From assembly GCA_009760855.2 (NCBI GenBank), contig WPIO01000107.1, forward strand, positions 871,001-935,000: a stretch of DNA of 64,000 bases. Reading direction: 5' to 3'. Position 1 is the stretch's first letter; each line of letters starts with the position of its first letter. Under the pieces are notes generated by a model that searched no databases, had not been told where the DNA came from, and was given only the letters and a program-made list of their open reading frames with translations. This DNA is from Cristatella mucedo. Lineage: Eukaryota > Bryozoa > Phylactolaemata > Cristatellidae. The position numbers and the translations under genes are program-made. This document shows, piece after piece, positions 12,586-23,900 of the stretch.

Positions 12586-12675
12586 TGTTGACTCTGTACC
12601 ACTAACCTTGTGATCATGCACATATGTGAAGTGCCCAGAAAGAGATTCAGTTCTTTGAGGGTGCAATACATTTAC
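12586..12675 (+). mobile_element. LINE-A fragment, right part (3' hairpin)
   Basis: GACTCTGTACCACTAACCTT, then AAGTGCCCAGAAAGAGATTC AGTTCTTTGAGGGTGC closes the LINE interrupted by the SINE-2. Confidence 0.65.
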
Positions 12676-13769
12676 TAACATTTTTACAACTAATATTATA
12701 ATTATCATGACCACTCAGAGTTTGGTGTTTTCCCAAAGCATTCCTACGTATCTTTGCAGGGAGATATTGGCCGGCCGGTCGAGGTGAGGAGTGGTTTTAT
12801 CAATATGAGAACTTGCTGCTAGAAACGCATGGTAGTTGGAATAGTGGAGTGAAATGGGCCAAATCATGAGACCCCAGGCACACATGAAAATGCTGTCAAA
12901 TGTGAAATTCTGGTGGTAAGCAGTACATAGACGATCGCTAGAAAAATGCCCAGCAAAAGTGAGGTGGCAACTGTTATCTTATTCTAGCACGAGCAACATT
13001 TGGCACAAGCCTAAGAAAACCACTAGGAGCAAGGATTTGTGCACTGCTTAAGAGAGTAATCGCCGTCCATCCGAGCTGTGGTGATGCCGGAAATGCTAGA
13101 GCTAGAAGGAGCTCGGGCCAACTTTATTAGGAGGATTTTGTATGGCTAGCAGGCAATGCATTAGCTGACCAGCTCGAGGATGCTGGCTGCAAGGATGTTG
13201 GCTGCAGACGGCTCGAAATCGCTGCCGGCGCCTTTGCAAGACTAGCTCCACACTAACCAGACATAATCGATCCTAGGGGAGAGATAACAGGCCATGTACT
13301 AACTTGTTCGGCTCCTTTTAGAGTGACATAATTCTCTTCATCGGTTGTAGCCCGGTAGTAGCTGAATGGCAGCCTAACGAGCCCTGGGCAGTTTCGATGC
13401 AGTTTTGACGAACGAGTTGACACCGAAAACCATCGGCAGTTTGGCTAATGAGGACATGGTCCAAATGAACGCTGAAGTACTAATTTTGATATAGCAGGGG
13501 CTAAGTTCACCCATACTGCTTAGCTGCCGGTGCCCGAGATAATCTCAGAGTGCAACGGAAAACTTTCGAAGGATACATCATTTAGAGGTCACTGTAGTCC
13601 TATGTTTTAGGAAATGACCTGCTGTTTTTAGCATACATTTTTCATTCGGTCATATGAGTAATTCGATTTAGTGCTGCTTTCTGGGAATCACGTGCATGCC
13701 TCTGTGGCTGTAGCATATGCAACGTTATGTAGTGTTTGCTTATACCGGTTTGGAATTAGAGTTGTAATC
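12676..13769. other. No supported gene
   Basis: No frame above 60 codons. GATGCTGGCTGCAAGGATGT TGGCTGC at about 13178 is a small imperfect tandem. Confidence 0.45.
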
Positions 13770-15112
13770 ATAATAATAATACACTTGATAAAATGCACTC
13801 GGAGAGCTTAATCTCTTTTACGGCACTTTACATTTGCTGCAAAGGGAAACGCGATTGAATGGTGAGTAATATCATGCTTGATAGGCAACATGAATAACAG
13901 GGTTAGTGGCAGCATGAACAGTGTCAGTACGAAAAGCACATACAGGACGAATCACAGGCACCCACTAAATGCTGTATTAAATAGGTGCGTTTTTAAATTC
14001 TTTTTAAATGTAGTCAAGTCAGGGAACGTCGTAGGCAAGTCGGGAGTGAGTTCCAGGCTTTCGGAGCCCGCGAACTAAATGCAAGGTCTCCAAAAGATTT
14101 GAGGTTGTACGAGGTATAGGTAAACAATTAGTTTCCGAAAAGCGGGTGGTGCGATGCCTTGTGGGGAGTAGATCTAATAGATAGGCTGGAATCAAAGAAC
14201 GAAGAGCGGCAAAACTTTTAAGTCGATCCGTTGCTTGACTGGGAGCCAGTGCAGGTCGGCGAGAAGTGGTGTGATGTGGCAACTGCAACGCTCACGACAG
14301 ACAAGCCTAGCTGCAGAGGTTTGCACCAGCTGTAAGCGCCTGATTGCACATCCCAGTAGACCAGCAAGCAGTGAGTTACAGAAGTCAAGGCAGGAGACGT
14401 GAAAGGAATGAATCAGTTTAGATGTGGTCCCCTAATCGAAACAAGCCCGAGTTTTAGCAATGTTATGTAGCTGAACGCAAGCAGACTGAATTGTGGAGCT
14501 GATGAGGTCGTCTAACGAAAGGTCACTTTTGAAAATGGCACCTAGATTTTGTGGAGATTCAACAGGAGATATGTTGGCAGAGTCGATTTCCAGCGTTAGC
14601 CTTTCCAATATCTGAATCACACTTGGTTTGCCCATAACTAGTAAATTAGTTTTATCACCGTTTAATTTAAGAAAATTTGCTGCCATCCATGTGCTGATGT
14701 CATCAATGCATGCAGCAAGTGAGTTGAGAGAATTTGAGGTGCTCGAAGGCTGGGAGGGATCAAAGCAAAGGTACAACTGAATGTCATCCGCATAGAAGTG
14801 AAAGCCTAGATTGTGCTTGGCAATCGCACCGGAAAGAGGGAGAGTGTAAATCATGAAAAGAACCGGGCCTAGCACGGAGCCCTGAGGTATCCCATATTTC
14901 AGTGGTACCTCGGATGATCTTTGTCCATTCGCATCAATACTCTGCAGTCACACTGAGATAGGACCTGAACAATTGCAGAGCAGTGCCAGTGATGCCCAGG
15001 CGAGATGAGAGGCATTCAATAAGGATTTGGTGATCGATAGTATCAAAAGCTGCCGGAAGATCGAGCAAAAGAAGCAGAGATACTCTAGCCATGTCTGCTT
15101 TAAGCTTTCCAC
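13770..15112 (-). mobile_element. LINE-A copy
   Basis: Reverse-strand frames: LGPVLFMIYTLPLSGAIAKH, FHFYADDIQLYLCFDPS and MAANFLKLNGDKTNLLVMGK (14432-14875), then QATDRLKSFAALRSL-like and RTTRFSETNCLPIPRT (14019-14288). The 3' hairpin and AATAAT tail are at 13770-13850. Several frame breaks; the 5' end fades near 15110. Confidence 0.85.
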
Positions 15113-15559
15113 TTCCTCTTACGAATATCAGCTGTGTTGGTCGTCAGTAAGCCCATTCTCGGTATCTTTGTTATATTGTTGGCCTCGTATGTAACACGAG
15201 AGAGAATATCTTCTCCTTAAGAATCGTGAAACGAGAATGCATGGTATCGATGGCATAAAATGGAAATAGGTTGGATTTCAGGCAAGAGCGATAGTTCAGG
15301 CCTTTGGCCAGTTGGGGCGGCATACTAACCATAGGCTGAGTGTGACCGAGGTTTCGAGCTTAGGCAAGCGGGAGTAATAACTGAAGCTCTGGGGCTGGAC
15401 GCTGAGGGTGCTGTTAAGCCAAGTGGAACTAAAAAACGAAGGAGTGGGGCCCATCCAGAGCCTGCCTCAGGAATGTCGGGATGTATAGGTGATGAGATCA
15501 ATACACAGTCGCCCTACAACAATTAATTAGAAATAATATACATATGTATATATATATAT

Positions 15560-15692
15560 ATAATTTGCACAGTGCCCTAAGAAAACCTACTCTATTCAGG
15601 CGTTTCACACATGGAGCGGGCTAGGGTCCGCTACCTCGGATCAGTCCAATACATTAACCTTGACCTTAGTTCGAGGCGTGTGCAAGCCAACT
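15560..15692 (-). mobile_element. SINE-2, decayed
   Basis: AGTGCCCTAAGAAAACCTAC TCTATTCAGGCG, then GGGCTAGGGTCCGCTACCTC; follows a TA microsatellite (15540-15562). Confidence 0.6.
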
Positions 15693-16299
15693 GAGGTTAA
15701 TTTGGCGAGAAAGTTGCCGCCTTAAGTCGTGCTGGAGAAGAAATCGCCTAGTACGAACAGAACCTTGGCGTAAGATAAGAAAAACGAAGGTGGATCGTTG
15801 AGGTACCGAAGTGACGTCAGCCTGGACGTGTGGCATTTGGCTTCTGGGGCGAGTCCCGGGAACGCCTCGGTCAGCTGTCGGAATTGTACGCTAAGTATTG
15901 CTTGGCGAGTTCGTGCACCTTTGCCGCTTTGCATGCATGACCTAAGCATTCTCGTGCCTATTCGTGGGGGACTATGAGCGGGTAAAGCGTGAGCCGAGGT
16001 TGATCTGGGCAGTGGTGTGGTGCCTGCCTCAGCTACATACCAGCTGACCGTGGACCTGGTGTGGCGGTGCGTGCGCTGCCGACGTTGGAGACGAGCGGTG
16101 GAGAGCCAGAGTTTCTTGCTACCGATCCGCCAGCCCTTGTCATTGAGTGTTGTTGTATTGATTTTGTGTTTTGTTGTGTGTTGTTGAGTGTTGTTGGTAA
16201 TACTCTGGTCTAGCGTATAGGTAGGCTCTGCGGTAAACCGATCGCGTGAGTTTAGCCGAGCCGATGAGCATATGTATCTCAGACAGTTCAGCCCCTTAA

Positions 16300-16331
16300 T
16301 ATGCATTATATATATATATGTATATATAAAT
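16300..16331. repeat. Short TA microsatellite
   Basis: TATATATATATGTATATATA tract. Confidence 0.8.
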
Positions 16332-17319
16332 ACATAGAGAGATGGAGGAGCTGACAAGCACAAGTCGCGATCACGTCAAACGAGCCACTAAGAGGCTCAC
16401 CTAATAAGCTGAATCATACAGGCCGTCAGTCGGAGGCCGAGTGTGATTGATTACACTTCTCACAAGCACCTCTTAGACAATTAGGCAGGCTGCTTTGGTT
16501 GTACATGCTCCGGCTTGGCTGCATAGAGCACGGAAGAGCAGTGGCCAGCCCTATACGTGAAGCCCTCCATACACAGAAGGGGCACATTTGTTACCATCGC
16601 AGACTTCGTCGCTGGCATGAGTGCTTTGAAGGAACGAATGCGTTGTCGGGACGTTTTCTGTCGCATGCAGAATTGGTCTCTTTCCTTCTAGCCACGGGTC
16701 CAGCCTTGACCTTAGACTGCCAGCAGAGAAGGGAAGCCTGTCAAGAAAATCTTCCAATGCCTCTCAAGCTTTGCAGTTAAAATAGCAACTAATGAGGTAA
16801 GAGGGCATTAATGGCCATCAACAGCTTGGAGTGGCTTTTAAGACGTCCTTTGGGGGTAGCAGGCTCGATCATGAAGGAACAGCCTCAAATCATGTTGATC
16901 GTGTGCTCACACAGTCTCTCTCTGCCTGGCCTAAGCTGCAATTGACATACGTGACTCTGCCTCTCCTCTCCTCTTGTAACATCATTTGTACCAGGGGTAA
17001 TGAGCCAGGACCAAGGCCCCCTGGCTAGTCGTGTGCACCTAACCAGGGTAAGGAGACTGAGCACATTGGAACAAAAAAGACTTGTTTGCTCGGGTGCTGG
17101 AAAGCTCATTGGAGCAGAGATACCTCTTTCACTGAGACTGAAATGCTGCGAAGTCTACAATCCGGAAGCAAGTTTCCTACTTTCGAGTCAAATGAGCTAA
17201 CAGCTCCTTCACTAAAGAACTTCAATTTGTTTTGTGGGACGAGATGTGAGTAGATGCTAAGGAGCACATTGGGCTAGAGCACAATTGAGAGAATGATGTT
17301 CGGACACAGAGGAGAAGCC

Positions 17320-17575
17320 AGGATTGGAGCCCAAGGGATGGCACGAGGTCTGAGGGGCTGAGCCCCTTTTAAAAGGGGTCTTGGGGGCGTCCCCCAGCGC
17401 CTGCTGGTGTCGTGTAGCCTGGCCAAGCGCCAAGGAGCAAGCTGCAGCCCAATCGAGGCCCTGGCGCCCGAGCTGCTTTCTATTCGGCTCCCACCTACCA
17501 TCTACCAGATCAGGGGTGGCAACTGCCACCCCTGCCACCCCCTGGCTTTGCCTGTGGTCTGATAGGTGGGCTCGT
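17320..17575. repeat. GC-rich, hairpin-prone block (unclassified repeat?)
   Basis: It contains GGGGCTGAGCCCCTTTTAAA AGGGGTC, GGGGGCGTCCCCC and GGGGTGGCAACTGCCACCCC, several short G/C palindromes within 250 bp. It resembles the low-complexity ends of some DNA transposons, but no family or termini could be fixed. Frames here are not convincing as protein. Confidence 0.45.
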
Positions 17576-18077
17576 TCCAGCTTTAGTGAAGCTACCGGTA
17601 AGCCAATTAGAAAATCATGAGCTCTCTATATGTGATGGTCATAATAACCATTCGTATGTATAGTTCATTAAGAGAATGGGAAATATTTTCGGGCTGTTTT
17701 TATCGATTGCCATCTCAGCCACTAATTCACAGTAAGCACCTAGCGATTATCTATGCAAGATGTCTGGATGATTTAGTCTGTTGTAGAGCACAACTGTGTT
17801 TGAGTAGGCAACACCAAAGCAGTACTGCTCGTGTTATCACTTACATATATTATTGCTTCATTTTCTTCCATAATTTAGTATTGTGCTGGTGTTTTCATTC
17901 AGCCGATGCCTGTCACCACTATACTGAAATCCATCTAGCTCGAATGAAATGTATGCACCTAAGTACTGTGGAGGCACATCTTAAATTTAGGTCTGAGCAG
18001 ACTGAAAGCCTCATTCTTCAACTCTGATGAATCGTATGAACTTTGAGCTCTTCAGGCAATACAAGTATCGAAGAATT

Positions 18078-18215
18078 TACCAATCGCAGATGTTCGAAGT
18101 TTACGACCTAGGAGTTTGTAGGTTTGAGTCCTGAAACAGGCAATTCCTTATTGCTCACTGCAAGCCGGAGCGATAGCCGGCACGGCTCTTCTGCTGATAT
18201 AGCTGTGAGACTGTT
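18078..18215 (+). mobile_element. SINE-1, decayed
   Basis: GTAGGTTTGAGTCCTGAAAC, TTCCTTATTGCTCACTGCAA, GCGATAGCCGGCACGGCTCT TCTGC. Confidence 0.7.
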
Positions 18216-19039
18216 GAAAAAGTGAATTATATGTTTGGTGCTGTGTGGTGTTAGTTGGTTACCCTATATTCTCAGGACATACGGCCTGACGTTCGTAAAG
18301 CCCACATTATGGTGTCAAAGAATTTGCACGGATGTTCGTATCTCATCGCTGTGTCGTTGACTCAATATACCTTTGTGCCTACATCGCTGATCGCAAGCTG
18401 AACTCTCAGATGGTCAATTGCTTGGCAAGAAAATAATTTTCATTTTAAGTTATGCAAATTAATATTATCATAGCATTTTATAGCTTCACTGGAGAACTTA
18501 GTCTCTATCAAAGTGAAAGGTCGGAGAATGTAGGAAAATTACTCTTCCTTTCCCTCCGATGAAAGGGCAAACGCAGTAAATACATTCCGTGGTTTGGTTG
18601 CTTAATAAATTTCTGGGAAACAATATTTTAAAATTCTTTTCAAATTATATCCACTTCGGAAGTAGCCTCCAAAACTTGCAAATATAAGATTATGCCTCAT
18701 GATGGACCTTGCAAATATGCTCAAATGATGCCCTAACCAGACATCAAACCACAACTCGAAATCAGAGAAACTAGGTAGAATGTGCAAAAATGAGGACCTG
18801 ACTCCAATGTTAGCTCTCTCGGACAGCGGTTATGCATATCAATGTGCAAAGTCAGACTTTCCTATCTCACCTCGGAAAGGGTTCCGCTGTGCATGGAGGC
18901 GCTCTTTTTGGTTCCTGTTTTATTTACCAGAGATAAGTAGGTTTACATGCTGTACGGTGAATCCCTTTGCAATTCGTTGTCGATAGGAAACGGTGCGAAC
19001 GGTCTATCGTTCAATCCCAAGTAAATAATGACGGGCGTA

Positions 19040-19420
19040 TTACCGTGGCTCCTTAAGACAATCGATGAGAGCCGGTCGTGTGGCTGGATCCTGAGTAGCT
19101 CGTTCGCTCAGATAGAGCGTTCTGGCTGCCATACGGCTCCAGTTGATCCGGCTGTTGCTTCCGTGACCCGGACAGGGAGCCGGTGTGGATTGGTGAGAAG
19201 TGGTGGTGGAGTTTGGCAGTTTCGACGATCACCCTCGACAATCGTAGCTGCTGAGTTTTGCAATAGCACTTGGCATTTTACGTTACAGGGAAGAAGACGG
19301 TGAGTAACAGAAGTGTACAAATATTTGCATAGTTATCTGAAATGATGCTAACTTTAATGTGGAGTGGATGGGGCTGTCGTGTGAAAGGTCATTTTCGAGA
19401 TGGAATCGCGTGCTGCCTGC
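19040..19420 (-). mobile_element. Decayed LINE-A ORF fragment
   Basis: Reverse-strand match to QNSAATIV, RRNCQTPPPLLTN and a following LHRL-like block, corresponding to QNSAARLVYRERRSCHITPL. No 3' end is visible. Confidence 0.5.
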
Positions 19421-20646
19421 GAGTGCTACAGGATTTATACTAACAGGACCGATTTCAAGGGCTATGCATACCAGATTCTGTCCGATTATTGGTTTTCCGT
19501 AACAATTAAATTAGTAAAATTGTGATAACATGTGAAATTTTGCCAGCACCCTGGTTGTAAAGCCAGCGGCACATTTGCAACGGGTTGAAAGCCTTTAAAA
19601 TCCTGGAAAGCCAGGGTCCAGGTCATACAGTCGGGTTCTTTGATGTGTAGTCCTTGCCTCCTGCAAGTGGTGTGATTGCTGGGAAGGCTCGTCTGACGCT
19701 ATATAAACGGCACTGTTGAATGAGCTAAACTCACAAATATTGAGACTTGCAATGCCCAAATTCAGTAATCCTCGTCAGTGCCTTTTAAATTGCACATTCG
19801 GCTAGCTTTTTCTTCAATCGGCTAAAATATAGAAATAGTGTTTTTGCTAGTTTTATTTCAAGTAATGCTAAATTCGCGTTCGTTGATACCGATGCGTTAG
19901 GGGTGCCAGCTTGGCCCACCCTGTTGATTTAACCTCATTGGCCAGCCAGAAAGAGATGCCTCATCTGCACACATTCAATTATTGCCTGCAAGGAGACTTA
20001 CTTGTTTAAGGTTTAGTGTTAAGGGAGAGAATCGACACATATGATATTTCAAACGTAGTTATCAACGTCAATCTGAACAGACTTTGATGCCTCGTTGAAC
20101 AGCCTGCATTTGCACCGTGCCCTGAGCAGCAAGTGAGCTGGCCCTTCGCATACACGAAGCTGTATTTAAGATGTCTGTAGTTGTCGACGGTTTTTTCAGC
20201 AGGAATTCTTAGCCGAGTAAGATTACTGGAGTCTTAAGATATGCAGTCACTACCTTTTAAGCCTTATCTGCAGATTGTCAGTAGCTGCTTTCTGTATTGC
20301 TCACAGGACTGTCTGTCTGTGGTTGTATATTGTGCCGTACCTACAGTCATACGGTAGCCGGCTTTATCGGGTCTACCCGATTGGTTCCGGTTCTATTTAG
20401 GTTGAGGTTTCTGTTTCAGTTCCATCCATTTTAATATGTTTGGGTTCACCTCTACGCCGACGCATGGGCCCGAAATAGGGGAGGCTATCACCCAGCAATC
20501 GCCGACTACAAATTCCCTAATGCAGTGTTCTATTACCACTCATGTACAGTGTGGACATTTTCGTTGTAGATCTAGAGGTGTTTTGGAGTTCTGACAGAAT
20601 AAGTTGATATTAAAATAGCCAGCAACATCGAATTTCCTTAAATTAT
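19421..20646. other. Upstream region of GT92 gene A
   Basis: No gene seen. It should contain the promoter and 5'UTR of gene A, but no TATA box or initiator can be singled out. Confidence 0.4.
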
Positions 20647-20901
20647 ATGGATGTATGGGTGAGCCTAGAATACCTGAGAAGTCGGCAGTTCCTGCTTTGG
20701 TCACAACTACTATTGCTTGTATTTAGCTTTGGGGCCATATTGACATATCATCTGAGAAACCAGCATCATGGTCAGCACAAGCTTCCATTTATGACTCACG
20801 AGCACAAGGCATCTACAATAGGCAACGAAAGTACTCACCAACCGCGATTCAAAATGTGCAGTAGTTTTTGCGAGGCACCTACAAACTTTGCAGAGCCCGA
20901 G
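20647..20901 (+). CDS. GT92 gene A, exon 1 (membrane anchor)
   Basis: 85 codons from ATG to a GTGAGT donor at 20902, phase 0. It encodes a short cytoplasmic tail, the transmembrane segment, a stem, and the conserved block MCSSFCEAPTNFAEPE that is shared with gene B. No earlier in-frame Met was checked as better; this ATG places a basic residue cluster right before the anchor. Confidence 0.75.
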
Positions 20902-23900
20902 GTGAGTTATGCTCTGTGCATTAAAACTTGAATTTCATATCTCGTTACAATAAAAGTGCACTAAATAGTTAACAGTGAAGTTCTTTCCATGCAGAATGAG
21001 CACGATCGTTTATGTTTAAGATGTTCCACTCAATGGATAGAGCAGCAGGCAATGGTGGTACTTCATGTGTTTTGGTATACTCTGCCTACTTCGATAAGCG
21101 ATATTCTGCAATAAAGGTTTTGACGGACAGCGACTTGAAGTGCTATCAATCAGTCGCTGCGACTTGCCACATCTGGTACGAGAGAATCTCTGACCCTTAC
21201 GTTACAAGACTAACCTTTGAATTTATGACTTTAGAAGAAGCTGCTTACAATCCGTGAGTAAATTCATGTGATATTGCTTTCTCTTATCATTTTCAAGGTA
21301 ATCTCAATAGTACCTTTGTGAAAGCCCTTCGCACTATTTTACGTCATGCTGGGTATCGAGAAACCGGTCTCCTTTCTCCAACACCTAGCACTGTATTATC
21401 AGAAAGACTCTAGACGGCTGCCGGCTTCGAGGGATCTAGCCCTCTTCCTTCCTTATACTCCTCTGGCAGCTCTTATATACCATGCACGAATTGTTTATGC
21501 ACTGTCGAGCAATTGTTCTTCCTAACTATTGAACTGTATTTTTTGAATTTCTTTTGAATACCCCTGTTTTATACATTACAAAGCAGAGTTTTTGTATAAT
21601 TCAACTATTTTCTCTTAAACTTGAGAGAAATCATTGAGTAATAACTTATTTTGTTTAATTCAACTGTATTTTTCCCTAAATAATGAGAAATCATTGAATA
21701 ATCATTGAAATCAGCTGTATTCAATTGTTAAGCATCACCATGCTTTCATCGTGCACTTCTTCCTCAAAGAGGTCGCTTTGGCTATCGAGATCAGCAGCAC
21801 AGGCATCGGCAATCGCTGACTCTTCTTCTTCCAGCTCTTCTGAGTCAATGACATTGTTCGGTTTGTCAACGCCTGCCAACCATTTCAGAAAAGGCTCATC
21901 TCGGGTAACTGTCATCGTTAGATCTAGCTGGGTTCCGTAGAATGTAATGACAGTGCCTTGTTCAACGTTGCTACAAAGCCACTAAACTAGTCAGCAGTCA
22001 GTACTATAGGTATTGAATTGTTCAGTGTAATTGATTTTTCGGGCTGTATTAAACAGTTGTTGTAAACACCTGCATATAAAACACCATTGAAGCACGTAGG
22101 TCAATATTCCCAACCGGCCCGACAACTGGCTGCAGTTTTCGGTAAATGAATATCTCGGGCTCAGATGCTGCCAATGCACGAATTTGTGCCGGACTGCCGA
22201 GTCAGCTGCCGAGAGTCATTGTCGGCCCCTCAACCACTCGAGAGCCTGTGGCTGGTTAGGCAGTCTGAGCCCTCGTAGGGCCTCCACCATGTTCCGAAAG
22301 CTCCTGTCATATTTTCCCTCACAACCATCTGAAAGTAAAGGTGTGGTAGTATTCAGCACGATTGTTTGTCTAATTAATTTGAGAAAATAGCTTAGTAATT
22401 TAGAAGAGGATTCGATCGTAGATTACTGGAAACCGTTATGGCTACATCTTGTTCTGCTCCCTGACTCTCAACTCTAGTGCAACTATTTGAACTAGGTAAA
22501 TAAATAAATCCTAGCTGATTAAACAGCCTCTTTTTGTATAGCGACAGAAGAGCCTTTACGGTAATCACCAACGCTTGCAGTGGCGATAAAGGATCGCCCA
22601 CCGCAGGAATCGAACCCACGACCTCGGGACTGAGGTCGGGAAAGCGACCGCCTTACCTAGTGTGCCATCACGGTATAGACTAGCCCACCAAGTCCCGTAA
22701 GCCATCTTTTTACGGTGCTTATTGGAGAGTGTCCAGCGGGCCAGCGCCAAATCACTCATATGGCCACAAACAGATTATTCGTCGGCAAACTTCCCAGTGT
22801 CATATTTTGCAGCAATTCTGTCACTCGCATTGCGATATTTGCAGTCGTCTGGGCATGGGCAAGGCAACCACATCAAAAGCAGGGTTTTTGATCGATAAGC
22901 ACACCGAACCGTCGAGCAACGGATGACTACACCTCTAGGTCTCGTCAGGATACACCTCCACCGAGCGGGCGAGCCAGAACGTAACGCTAACTGACAGTGA
23001 AAGTCACAAGCTTCGCAGAGGCTTAGCAGCCGATTGAGAAGGAAAATAGGTCAGGCTCCTATTGCATGAGCTGTACGAATGTAAATGGATGCCGTCGCTT
23101 TACTGGGATATCATAATTTTTATATCACCACCACAAAGTTGAAACCAGGTCCAAAACTAGCAGCTAGAAGGAAAGCAGCACTAGTGTCATTTGTGCTACT
23201 TAAATCTTTAGAAATGCTGCTTACAAGAACTATCCGAGATGCCTTCGGATTTAGGGTACGATTTTCAGCACTGCGTTGCTTTAGGATTCGGTATGTTTTT
23301 CTCAAATTTATCACACTTCCGTATCCAAAACTTGAAATTTGTTGTTGTTGCAAATGCTTCAGAAAAGTTAACCCAATTGGTCATTTTGAAATGTGATGCT
23401 CTATAGCCAATCCTTCCATTGCCAATGTATGGGCAAATAATGTTTGTATATGTGGTTTGGTATTAATTTTTCAGGCGACTAGGAGTCGTGTACTACTGCA
23501 GTACTCCAAAGGATCTGGAGGAGCAGCCGTATGCAGTTTCATTTATATGGGATGGCGCAGATAACCAGAGGCTGCAACCGCTTTCGATGAAAGTTCATCG
23601 ATCGCAGCCACCTTTGTATACGTTTGCCACCTGTGTACCTCCTCTTTTTGGGGACATTCGGCAAGTATATACCCCATTGTTCCAACAGGACTCCCAAGTT
23701 CACTAGGTACTACCTAGGTGTTATAAACAGAGGTTTAAACAATCGAGCTTTAATGCGTTGCTTAAACTGGCTGCCTACTAGGGGGAATATTGCCGAAGAG
23801 GATGTCTCGGTGAATTGAGTTGATGGCACAGAAGTCTTGACGCAGAAGACCACTCTAAATTGTAATAGGAACGCTTAAGCCTCGATCCTTTTACTTGTTA

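Larger units (their letters stand above)
15113..19039. other. Largely unassigned stretch
   Basis: Apart from a SINE-2, a SINE-1 and a GC-rich block, this holds frames up to 213 codons (reverse, 15722-16363) without recognisable domains and with low-complexity Thr/Arg/Ser content. A weak LINE-A-like tail may sit near 18478-18525. Confidence 0.4.

Noticed and set aside
15722..16363. 213-codon reverse frame as a gene
   Set aside because: It includes translation of a TA repeat (YTYIYIMHI) and Thr/Arg low complexity; no domain seen.
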